The position numbers were made by a program, and so were the translations under genes. 64,000 nt of DNA from Epithemia pelagica (taxonomy: Eukaryota > Bacillariophyta > Bacillariophyceae > Surirellales > Surirellaceae). Below, piece by piece: positions 49,047 to 59,279 of this stretch. The stretch lies in assembly GCA_946965045.2 (NCBI GenBank), contig OX337235.1, positions 992,001 to 1,056,000 of the forward strand. The letters run 5' to 3'. Each line of letters starts with the position of its first letter. Position 1 is the stretch's first letter. Below the pieces are notes generated by a model. The model searched no databases. It saw nothing but the letters and a program-made list of their open reading frames with translations, and was not told the DNA's origin.

Positions 49047-49949
49047 GGTTTAATCGCTTGTTGTCACAAACTGTAGAAGAGTGTTATTGTTGGTTGCCTA
49101 CTGGAGCGTCGTTGGACGAGTGCGTCGGTGTTTGGTTTTGTTGTCGTTTGTGAGGAAGCGGGAGCAAATCTTTCGGGAGTTTGGAGGAACGCCCCAAAAC
49201 TTGCGACCATTACAGCTTCCGTAGCACGCACCATTGTCATTGGACCCTGGTATGTGTCATGTGCGCTCGTACGTCACATTCCTCTTTCGCACGTTCCTTT
49301 GGGGGAACGTGGAAAAGTCCGGGACATGATTTCAGTCACGCCGTATCATGGGACACAGCTACCCCTGCTAGGTATTCCAGTACCTATGTCAAGCCGCCGG
49401 AAAGCGACTCGGAAGTGGCCAGTTCAAAGTCTATCAGTGAACTCTTGGTTGTCGCCCGTGTAGCTGATGTGTATCTTCTTCCTACATTTTGATTGGCGTA
49501 CGACTGCCGAGAACTGAAGTTCAAGCTGCCATGTATGTCTTCGGCATAAATGGGCGTCATCCTCATTTATTCCTGAGCGTCCATCGAATAGCTTATCCGA
49601 AAGAAAATTCCAGGGCTTGGTATAGCAGAATAAGTACTCATAGTATCTTTTTTGGCCCAAAACATAAAAACAAAACAGAAAACAAGAGGGGATCGTGTTC
49701 TTGCTCACTTTTTGCAAGATACGAATACTCGTACAATATTCGTACATCATTGTATGTGCTTGAGACACGAAAGAATGCGAGAATGGGAAAGTGGAGACGT
49801 GCCAAACAACTTCCTGTCGCACTGCTGTGCTTCCGAGACATTTCTTTCATGGGGCGTTGCCTCTGCACCACAAACTGGCGGATGAGCAAGAGAACAAGCA
49901 TCTGAACAAATACACGTACCAGTCCTTCTTTTCTTCATTGATTTACAAA
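49047..49949. promoter_or_regulatory. Divergent upstream region (MTHFR / GNAT-channel)
   Basis: About 900 bp between opposed start codons. Frames here have no recognisable motif. The frame of the channel gene is open back to 49,791, but that part lacks sense as protein, so I treat it as 5' UTR. Confidence 0.4.
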
Positions 49950-51966
49950 ATGGGACCGGCTGCAAAGGATATGGAGAAACAAGTCAAGATTGTGACATCC
50001 CATGACGATATGGAGGATCCGACCAATCCAGTGGGATTTTCGCCCAGTCGACGTGAAATTTTCGTCCAACAAGACGAGGAGGAGAATGACATCCTATTGG
50101 CGCGCACCACTGTGGATGCCGAAAAACGATACAAGACCGAAGATTGGCCTCGCATCAAAAAGTACCTGGATCGCAAGACCCCCTTGATGCGAAATGCGGC
50201 CGCGCCAGACATTGCCGATATTGTGGCGCTGGCCAACAAAATGTGTCTCTCCAAAGCCAAGAAACAAGGAAAGGAAGCCATTCGCTCGTCTTCTGGGTTC
50301 TACTTGTCTCATCTGAGTGATCAAGACTATACAGAGTATAAGTCCAAGGCTGAACACTTTCTTGTCTTACATCACAATGGCAAGTTGATTGGGTTCATCT
50401 TGGCCTATTCTTCCACGTTGATTGACCAAAATGATCCGAATGAAGAAGTCGATGTGTACATTCGCGATCATGTGGTAAATGATCCCAATCGGCCCTTTGT
50501 CTTGGTAAAGCAGTTGGTCGTCGATCAAGAGTTCAAGCATTGCGGATTTGCGGAGCTATTGTACATGGAAGTCTATGCTCGTGTGGTGCATCTCCATTCC
50601 GATGATGCAACTCCTTGGTCAGTGTACACAGAGATCACTGCCGACCACCCTGGTTTGAGGGACTTTCATACCCTTGTGGGATATCCACAAGAGGTGGCCC
50701 GGTACGATCCGCAAAAAGTGTCTTCTCGATCCTATCGCGCTGACACGAGGTTGATCCTGGCCAATCATCACGTTACGGATTCTCTGAACGAATTGGCAGC
50801 CAGATTTGCGAGCAATTCCACTCTAGACACCCGCCCTGTCGACGATGCAAGCTCCATGCTGGACCCTCACTGTGTTGGTGTTGGAGTCTGCCTTTATTGG
50901 ATTGAGCCACCGGATCCCAGTGGTACTTTCTATGCCGATGTCCGTATCATGTTGAAATGGCGAAAGCCTGCAGTGGAAAAGTTGTATGAGCATCCTCGCC
51001 TCAGGGGTCCAGGGATTGCTCGTACCGAGATCGACATGAAAGCACATGGAAAAGAGTTACGATTTCCAAGATACGCGTTTAACGAGTTCAACACCGAGAC
51101 AACGCAACACTATGCTTATATCGACCGGCATGACCCACCGGATGTTATCACAATGCAAAAAGTAGTGCGCGGAAATTTCATTGGCAAATCATTGGGTAAG
51201 TACAAGTATGTTTGAGATCATGCTTGGGGGATCTGCTTTCATTTCCATTTCTCAACAATGGCTTTTTGATATACTATCCACAGATCTTCGTAATTTTCCG
51301 GCTGATACGCAAATGTTAGAGTTCAAGTTTCGCATGTGGGACAATGATCCCGACGACCGTTGTCGATACTTTCGCCAACTGTACTATGTTGACAACACCG
51401 CGTGGCAACTGGGTGTCAAACGAGTGGTGGATGTTCCGACTTGCTCGTTCTTGGCTGCCCAGGTAGAATTGGGAAAGGACCCAGTGGCTGGTACCAGTTT
51501 CTTGGCCATTCGCATTCCCTGCGTTCGTAATACGGGATACTATCTACGCACAGTTGCTGTCCCTCTTTTCTTCATTTCCTCTCTGACCTTGACCAGTATT
51601 GGCCTTGACGAACTCTCTTCACGAATTGAGTTGAATACAGTCTTATTGCTCACCAATGTGGCCTACCTTTTCGTAACCAAGGATGAAACACCGAGGACTT
51701 CACATGTCACGAAACTTGATCTCGTGACGTATTTCTGCTTCCTGGCTCCTTGGTTCTTGATTGTTTTGAACTATATTGCCTTTCGCGTGGACATGAGTCT
51801 TACTCTCGCTGACAACATCAGCTACATGGTATGCGGAACAGTTGTTGGTTTTATTGGATTCATGATTGTCTTTATGAGGACCAAGTACATCTTCACAGTC
51901 CAGCACAACTCGCAATTGGGAGAATTCGATCGCATCGATAAGAAAAAGAGCATCAAGAAGCATTGA
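49950..51966 (+). CDS. GNAT domain fused to a pentameric ligand-gated ion channel
   Basis: Two exons, 49,950-51,195 and 51,284-51,966 (88-nt GTAAGT...CAG intron), give 642 residues. ATG 49,950 opens MGPAAKDMEKQVK; the longer frame upstream looks untranslated. Residues about 80-265 form a GNAT fold (HFLVLHHNGKLIGFILAY, PFVLVKQLVVDQEF, KHCGFAELLYMEVY). About 305-496 is a channel ligand-binding domain (VGVCLYWIEPPD, TFYADVRIMLKW, and the pro-loop signature LDLRNFPADTQ across the splice site). Four membrane helices follow: M1 about 501-520 (VPLFFISSLTLTSI), M2 528-546 (RIELNTVLLLTNVAYLFV), M3 557-580 and M4 593-612 (CGTVVGFIGFMIVFM). M2-M3 aligns well with prokaryotic ELIC-like channels. There is no Cys pair around the loop. 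A long M3-M4 cytosolic loop is absent. No signal peptide precedes the GNAT part. Confidence 0.85.
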
Positions 51967-52362
51967 GGGTTGTTTTTCAATCGCCGTTTACCTGGGGAAG
52001 TATCAGAAGACAGCAACCTCGGCGCCTTTATCTTCCTACGTAGGATGGTTTTAGATAAGATCTTGCTTCGCCTGTAGCTACGTTGAAGTTATGCGTGCTT
52101 CGTTCTTCACTCAACAAAGGAACATGTAGCATGAGTATCACTCAATACAAACGAGAGAGACAAGATTGGTCAAACGAATGTTTCATTACGTATTACGTGG
52201 TTATTATATATTATTTTATATAAAGTTCGTTATCGGGATGCATTTTTATGTTTTTGGTAGTCTACACTGCTCCGACAATTTTTATGTTTGGTGTAAAGCG
52301 GCGGTAGGAGCAGAAGTGCAGATGCTTGAGTGTCAAGAAATGGACAAATCCTCCTTTCTATT
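51967..52362. other. Intergenic region between convergent genes
   Basis: About 400 bp, AT-rich near 52,190-52,230, shared by two 3' ends. No gene was recognised. Confidence 0.5.
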
Positions 52363-53911
52363 CTACATGTCGCCAACTGGGGCGGAGGCTCGGTCGAAGT
52401 AGCAACGAGCCGTAGCAAAGCCATCCACCTCGACTGGAGCTTCGGGGTGGAGGTAAAATTTCGCGAGCTGCTTGAGGTCCTTCGCGTCCTCAAGCGCAAG
52501 GCGGCGTTTTTCACGGAATTCCTGCCATTCCTCCTCTAAAGTCAATAGATAGACGAACAAATGTGAGAGAAAAGATCAAAAGGTTTCAGTGTGAGCCATC
52601 CATGCAACTTACCTTCCGGATCGGTGACAGGAGCAGAAGCACGATCAAAGTAGCAACGAGTGGTAGCAAATCCATCAGTTTCAACAGGAGCTCCGGGATG
52701 CAAGTAGAAACCAGCCATCTGTTTGAGATTCTTCGCATCTCCCAGAACGCGGCGACGCTCTTCCTTGAACTCCTCCCATTCTTGCTCTGTGGGAAAATAT
52801 AAATTGTAAGCGGAATATCAACCAAGGATAACAGGGAAGCACACGCAAGACTTACCTTCTGCTAACTCAGGGTCTACAGGGGCAGAGGGGCGATCAAAGT
52901 AGCAACGAGCGGTGGCAAAGCCATCGACTGCAACGGGAGCTTCCGGGTGGTGATAATAACTTGCCATTTGCTTCAGATTCATGGCATCCTCGAGAACGCG
53001 ACGCCGTTCTTCACTGAAATCTTTCCATTCTTGATCTGTTTAGTAAAAGCAAAGTATCTGAGCGCAGGCTGTGCAATTGTACAATGTCCGATCAACAACT
53101 ACGTACCTTCTACAAGATCGGGGTCCACAGGAGCGGAAGCACGATCAAAGTAGCATCGGGCTGTCGCAAATCCATCCGCAGCAACAGGGGCTTCAGGGTG
53201 AAGGTAATAGCCTGCCATCTGCTTGAGAAGCTTGGCATCTTCCAACACACGACGGCGCTCAGCAAGGAACTCCCTCCATTCTTGTTCTATGAACAGCAAC
53301 GTTGAATGAGCATCTCGATCGATTGGGACGTTCTTCATGCATTGTGCGATGCCTTGGACTTACCTTCCTGTTCCTCCGGGTTGATCGGCGCAGAAGCACG
53401 GTCGAAATAGCAACGGGCAGTGGCAAAGCCGTCTACTTTCACAGCTGCTCCCGGGTGGAGAAAGAACGTTGCCATTTGCTTGAGGACTTTTGCATCCTCA
53501 CGAACGCGGAAACGTTCCTCGCGAAACTCTTCCCATTCTTTATCTGTGCGGAGAGCAGATTGCTGTTGAGTTATCGACCTCTTCAAGAAATCAATTGGAA
53601 GACCGTTTCAACCTACCTTCCACATCATCAATCTCTTCCATCTCCTCAACAGCTTCCGCTGGTTCGGTGACTTCCGTAGGCTCTTCATCAGGAACAACCT
53701 TCGATTCAATAGTTCCGATCTGTTCACGGATTTTGAAGACCTCATCCGTGTTTCCCTCTGGATGAAAGACGGTAAAGAATAAGATCACATCGATGATTTT
53801 CCAAGACATTCCAAAAAGGAAGGACACATGGCACTTACTCTTTTCATGGAAGATGATCTGAGCGCGAAGCTTTTCGATTTTTTTCTGGTCCTTGCTGCGA
53901 AATCCAAACAT
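52363..53911 (-). CDS. Protein of five tandem exon-encoded YFDR repeats
   Basis: I resolve seven exons: 53,911-53,839; 53,757-53,617; 53,543-53,364; 53,286-53,107; 53,035-52,856; 52,786-52,613; 52,535-52,363. Together they are 1,101 nt, 366 residues, stop TAG. All junctions are GT-AG and all introns are phase 1. Exon 1 (MFGFRSKDQKKIEKLRAQI) and the acidic exon 2 (EPTEVTEPAEAVEEMEEIDD) are followed by five copies of a 58-60 residue unit. Each unit starts EW-x-x-F-x-E-x-R and has DAK-x-LKQ-[ML]-A, HP-[EG]-A-x-V and DGFAT-[AT]-RCYFDR-[AP]-SAP. The exons are 173-180 nt, so each can be added or lost without a frame change. No signal peptide or membrane span is present. Function unknown. Confidence 0.88.
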
Positions 53912-55137
53912 GGCACCAGAGAGACAGTTCGTGAGTCATGGAAGTCAGAAAGCTCCAAACATACGAAAGGATCAAAAACTGCCACCGAAGTGCCATGGAA
54001 TATTTTGTTGTATCTCCATCGTTTCACTCTCCCTCTCCAATGCAAAGAGACAGGACGAACTTACTTGGAGAGCTTCACTTCTTCAACAACGACACTGCCT
54101 GGCGTTCCCATTTTGTCTGTTTGTATTGGTTGGTTGGATAGTTGTAAGATTTGTTGTTGGTTCGAACACGATTTTAGTTTGTTTGGTTTTATGAGATCTT
54201 TTGGTTCGCAAGATGGATCAGTCAACCTGCGTGTTTCCCGACTCGTTTCACGCGATAACATTGGCGTGTGTCAATCACCTCTCCCCAAAGATACCTTCGC
54301 ATCACGTTGTACCGAGCTGCGTAGAAATCTACACAGCCCAATCTAATCTTGAGCGATCAGAGATAAGATATATACATAATAGTATTAAAATGAATATTCA
54401 TCGTTGAGATGGGGTGTGCGTCATTCCGAACTGACAACCGCGGTCAGAATTCTGATTCTATTTGTTCTCTCGATTTCAAACGTACTTGGATTTTTGAGCT
54501 TTCGCGACTTGGAGCAATGCAACGAGAATTGAGCACTTCTCGTCCGTCCGACCAGAGAGATCGATGAAGTTGAGATCATGACAACGCACTTGCCACTGTA
54601 GTACATGGTTGCCACGAAAATGAAATGACGTCGAGGAATGTTGTCCCAACACAGATCTGTGTCCTCGACGGCATGGCAGCCAATGCATGCCAAGGATAGA
54701 AGGAATCCCGCGATCTTTCATGGAGGCAGAGAGAAGTTGGCCACCATTTTGATACGTTTGCACCATTGATAGAGCGGGTAACTTTCCCTTCACTGGAAAG
54801 TCCGCAATAGATCCTTCATGGAGTCCTCGCCACCCTGAACTTAGAGAACTTACTATCACCACGCGATTAGGTGGTCCTTAGCAGATCTTTTGAAGTAGGA
54901 GGTTAAAAGACAATCGTCTAAAAGATCCCAAATGCCAATGACACATGTCAGTATTGATTATTTCAATAGCTTCTGGTATGATCCTAACACTGCAATTCCG
55001 ATGATTAAAAAAGACGAGTACGTTTTTTTCGATGTATGTTTGTTCCATCAGAGACCATAACTGCCCGAAGCGGTACGCGGCCGCGAAAATTTACCATGTC
55101 ATTAATCATGTTCTCTCTTATTCTCCCCGAAGCCAGG
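53912..55137. other. Intergenic region
   Basis: About 1.2 kb. A 128-codon minus-strand frame at 54,476-54,862 has no recognisable motif and is overlapped by another frame; I do not call it a gene. Confidence 0.4.
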
Positions 55138-57189
55138 TCACGAAACTGAAGAATGCAACCCTAAGAAAATGTTTTCCCACCATCTTCGGATCCATCGGAT
55201 TCCTAAGAAACACTCGTCTTGTATTTCAGTTTTTTCTTTATGATAAGGGTACAAATTGTCGTTCATGACGTCCTTTTCGTCCTTCTGTTCTTTCGTTCCC
55301 TCGGTTGTCTCACGTTGTCCGTCAATCGTATCCAAGCTTTTCAAGACAGCCTTTTTCCATCCCATAAAATTGTTATCCCGTTCGTCCAAGGACATTTTGG
55401 GGACAAAAGTTGTATCAACTGACCAGAGCTTTTTGATCTCTTCAAGGTCTTTCCATACATCGATCGCAAGTCCGGCACAAAAGGCCACACCCAAAGATGT
55501 TGTTTCCAAAATCACTGGTTTGACAACCGGAACCTGCAGCATGTCGGACTGGAACTGCATTAGAAGGCTGTTTGCAGCAGCTACGCCATCTACATTGAGA
55601 GATTGTAGCTTCACACCTGAGTCGCTTTCAATGGCCTCGAATACTTCTCGAGTCTAATAGGCAGCTGCCTCAAGCGCTGCTCGACAAATATGACCCTTGT
55701 GGTGAGACGTCGTGAGACCAACTATGCATGCTCGAGCGTCACTCCGCCAATGTGGGGCAAAGAGACCCGAAAAAGCAGGTACAAAGTACAGTCCTTCATT
55801 TGTTGGAGTGGCCAGTGTTTCGGAATCCGCTGCGGATGGTATGATTTGTAATTGATCGCGAAGCCATCGAATTGTGCTGCCTGAATGAGAAACGGACCCT
55901 TCCAGTGCATAGTGAACAGGTTCGTCTTTTCCAATCTGGTAGGCAATGGTAGTCACTAGTCCATGTGTACTCGGAACAACCTTTGTCCCAGTGTTCATCA
56001 TGAGGACGAGACCTGTTCCATAGGTGTTCTTGGCTTCGCCAGGAGAAAAGGCGGTTTGGCCAAAGAGAGCGGCCTGCTGTCCACCCAACACCGCAGCTAT
56101 GGGTACTTGGTCCAAATATTCCACACCGTTGTTGGCCGAACATACACCGAAAATGTGACTGCTTGGATAGATTTGGGGCAGACAAGATGAGATTGGAAGC
56201 GAATGAGGGGCACAGACCGTGTCCACAAGAGTTTGATCCCAGTGAAGCGACTGGCGTGAGCCTGATGTTGTCAGCTCTTCTCCATTGGGGGATTCATCAT
56301 GACTTCTTGGCGCAGAAGTCAAGTCCAGGAAAAGCCAACGACTGGCGTTTGTAACATCTGCGCAGAATTTACCTCTCATGTTTGCAGCCTTGCGTTGGTT
56401 TTCAGCAGGTGTACCGGTCAACTGATAAATCAGCCATGAGTCCACCGTTCCAAATCGTATATCCATTCTCTTTTCAGGATCATTCAGATCTTGCTGAAGT
56501 GCTTCTACGTTGTCGAGGAGCCACTTGACCTTTGTCCCAGCAAACGTGGAGGCCAATGGGAGCCCCGTTTTGTGACGGAGTCGATTTACGTCTCCCTGTG
56601 CAACTTCTTCAGCAATCGTCTGTGTGCGCGTATCGTCCCATACAATAGCATTGTAGTATGGGACGCCTGTCGCATGATTCCACGCGATGGTTGTCTCTCG
56701 TTGGTTCGTTATACCAATGGCCAAGAGCGGTTTCTGTGTCAAGTCAATCCCATGTTCCAAAAGAGCCTCCCCAACGGCTTGAATGCATGCCTTGGTACAG
56801 CGAAAGATATCCAAAGGGTCGTGTTCGTGCCAACCAGTTTTCTCTTGATATATTTGTTCGTGCTCAATTTGTGCAAGGGCAGCGATTCTTCCTTTGGTGG
56901 CCGTCACTGTCACAAATCGCGTTGTCGTCGTTCCTTGATCAATAGACCCAATTAATCCTGGATTTTCGCGTCGTTTCAGAAGGTAGTCCTCGTAGAGAAC
57001 ATCATTCATTACTCGTACTTTCATGGCTGGCATGACCCCCAGCATATTTGGAGAATGAGGAGCTGAAAGTGAATGCCGACGTCTCGGTCGAACAATGCCT
57101 CTACCGCCCATAGGGGGCGATGACAACTCGTCAGGGGCACAGTCGCCGAACATGTCGCCTTCGCGGCCGACTGGAAGGCTCGATATCAT
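55138..57189 (-). CDS. GK: Glycerol kinase with premature TAG codon
   Basis: FGGY-family kinase that phosphorylates glycerol to glycerol-3-phosphate. Motifs: GLIGSIDQGTTTTRFVTV (phosphate loop), GITNQRETTIAWN, NAIVWDDTRT, FGTVDSWLIYQLTG, TNASRWLFLDL, VLGGQQAALFGQ, KNTYGTGLVLMMNTG, ALEGSVSHSGSTIRWLRD, PAFSGLFAPHW and RAALEAAAY. There an in-frame TAG (55,656-55,654) replaces the position that is Gln in the family's FQTREV motif. The frame continues intact to 55,138 with TREVFEAIESDSGV, NSLLMQFQSDML and ETTSLGVAFCAGLAI. Without readthrough, about 170 residues holding the ATP-site motif are lost. Within that part DGVAAANS deviates from the usual DGGM-x-x-N. The N-terminus has about 75 extra residues. 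The start (57,189 or 57,228) is uncertain. Confidence 0.88.
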
Positions 57190-57228
57190 CGTCGAAAGAC
57201 ATCCTTGGTCTCTTGCTCCCCACCGCAA

Positions 57229-57851
57229 GTCACTGATGGTTGATATATGTGACTTAAGAATGGATTGTTTTGGTTATTCGATGGCATGTTGCGAAAGAGG
57301 ATCATTTCGTAGCAAACAAGATCTTGCTCGTCGACTTGTAGGGGTTCTTTATGTTAAGGACTTGGACTTAACCGCTCCTCTTACCTCTTACCCTGCCTCG
57401 TTCTTCGTTGTCTCCGCGGACACAAAATCAATCTTCTGCATGGAATTGGAACGTGCCTGAAGAATCGAGAAAAGATTCTTGTAAATTCTAGCAATACAGG
57501 ATTTTCCTTCATCGATAACCCCGTTGAAATACCTCACAATGGCGATGGGTATTGGAATTCTTCGAATCTCGCGGCGATGAACGCATATTGGTCGCTCAAA
57601 TTGATGCGGAGAATCTTTGTTTCGCTATCCAAAGTTGACCATGGTGTAGGCACACATGAGAAATAGTAACTTATCAATCAGATTACTCCTAGGTCACCCA
57701 AGATCATATCGTAGTGGGCAAAGTTTAAAATTGCTTATTTTGTTACTCGATTTAAACAAATAAACTACATGAATATGATAGTTATCTTTCGAAATGACGC
57801 TAAGGAGAACATGCATATATGACGTATTGAAAGCGCAAAGATGGTCACGAT
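57229..57851. other. Intergenic region
   Basis: The 5' flank of the glycerol kinase gene and 3' flank of the next minus-strand gene. Nothing was recognised. Confidence 0.45.
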
Positions 57852-59279
57852 CTACTCTTCGTCGCTGGTCGGGACTCTCGCGGGCTGCGACCACCTCTTG
57901 AATTCATCAATCTCCTTTAATCCCAAAAGATTGCTGTAAAGCAATCGAAAAAGCTTCTTGTTCATTGAAGGTGACGACGGAGGACCGGGTCTGCTGTCGA
58001 GGTAGTCCAGCCACTCTTTTTGTTCTTCAGGACTATCAAAGGCGTAGGCAGTCTCTACATGCAACTGTGAATACCACGGGATTCCATATGTTGAGTTCGT
58101 GGCGTTTCGCATCTTATAAAGCGATTGAGCCCGATCCATGGGCAAACAAATAGCAAGGATACGAGTCAGGCGGCGGGTCTTGAAAACATCGGCCATGGCT
58201 TTCTCAAATTCTTCTGAAAAGCTATACTTTTCCCATTCTCGAACCATATCGTAAGGTAAGTTGAGGCACGTTTTGCGGTCCATATTGAGCTTTATGTAGT
58301 GCTCATTTTCGGGTTCGTCACGAAACTTCTGGTAGAATTGCTTTGCCCATTCTTCAATATTTTGGGTTCCACGATCTTTGTCTAAGCGCCCCAACGCTGC
58401 TTGAATCTTCGGGCTTTCATATTCTGAAACAAACCACTCCATTTTTGTTTCGGGTGTTGCAAGTTCTGGACGGTTGCGCTTGGCTCTTTGATCACCTGGA
58501 TTCGCACGAGAAAAGATTGTCTCCGGTATGATGGTGGGTGCGACAATCGGAGGCGACGGTGGGACAACAACTACGGGGGCACTCGATGTGAAGGGGGCAT
58601 CCACATTAAGCCCATCACCTGAGGTAGGGGGTACAGTCTGTTCATGGTCTGTACCGTTCATAGAGGCCGACGCTCCTTGACTTTCCTCAACGTATTTCTC
58701 TGCTTTCTTGATGGCTAATCGCATTGGCCATTCGAGATTCTTTTTCAGATTCCCTTCATTGTCGGTGATTTCTTCAAAAGCAGCGCTCTCCCAGTTGCGT
58801 TCATTCAATCGTTTGTTGTCTTGGAGATTAGGTTTCCAGATACGGAACTTTGCCTCTTGATTGTGAGCTTGATCCTTTGCCTTTTGATCAGCCGCGCGGA
58901 GCACATCCATCATGCAAGCACGTGCCTTGTAGGACTGTTTGGCTCGGATTTTGTCAAGAAAGAAATGGAAGGCAATGTCGCGAAGAATTTCGTTGTGACC
59001 GAATGGATCAAAGTTGGCGCATCCGCAAACAAAGTGAAGATCATTTGGGAAGTTCACAATAATCATGGCGCCCAAAGTTTCACCCTCTCCGAGACCCACG
59101 ACCTCCTGGAAGATGTCTGTTAATTCTTCTGGGGTTGGAGGCGGCATACTATCTTCAGGACTCAAATCCAGTGGATCCAAATCTGTTCCGACGTCGATGT
59201 CCAACTCGCCTTCTCCGGGCAGTAGATCTGCTCGCATGAGCTGAATCAAAGCATCATCGCCTTCGTCAACGTTCGACAT
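57852..59279 (-). CDS. Conserved-looking hypothetical protein
   Basis: 475 residues from Met 59,279 (MSNVDEGDDALIQLM); the frame is open to 59,312. The N-terminus is acidic (DIDVGTDLDPLDLSPED). It is followed by ELTDIFQEVVGLGEGETLGAM-type helix (part: LTDIFQEVVGLGEGE), a hydrophobic MIIVNFPNDLHFVCGC segment and a basic helix. The centre is Pro/Val-rich and disordered (APVVVVPPSPPIVAPT). The C-terminal half is rich in Trp, Tyr and charged residues (MEWFVSEYESPKIQAALGRL, REWEKYSFSEEFEKAM, PWYSQLHVETAYAF) and looks helical. I do not recognise the family and see no catalytic motif, signal peptide or zinc cluster. Confidence 0.65.
   Translation of the reverse strand: MSNVDEGDDALIQLMRADLLPGEGELDIDVGTDLDPLDLSPEDSMPPPTPEELTDIFQEVVGLGEGETLGAMIIVNFPNDLHFVCGCANFDPFGHNEILRDIAFHFFLDKIRAKQSYKARACMMDVLRAADQKAKDQAHNQEAKFRIWKPNLQDNKRLNERNWESAAFEEITDNEGNLKKNLEWPMRLAIKKAEKYVEESQGASASMNGTDHEQTVPPTSGDGLNVDAPFTSSAPVVVVPPSPPIVAPTIIPETIFSRANPGDQRAKRNRPELATPETKMEWFVSEYESPKIQAALGRLDKDRGTQNIEEWAKQFYQKFRDEPENEHYIKLNMDRKTCLNLPYDMVREWEKYSFSEEFEKAMADVFKTRRLTRILAICLPMDRAQSLYKMRNATNSTYGIPWYSQLHVETAYAFDSPEEQKEWLDYLDSRPGPPSSPSMNKKLFRLLYSNLLGLKEIDEFKRWSQPARVPTSDEE

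Noticed and set aside
54421-54862. Two overlapping minus-strand frames of 90 and 128 codons
   Set aside because: No recognisable family, no splice structure, and neither frame is favoured by composition.
17853-55656. In-frame TAG in two genes as a sign that TAG encodes Gln in this organism
   Set aside because: TAG is used as the normal stop of several intact genes here (MTHFR, stand-alone GNAT, the carrier, the exon-repeat gene), so reassignment is unlikely.
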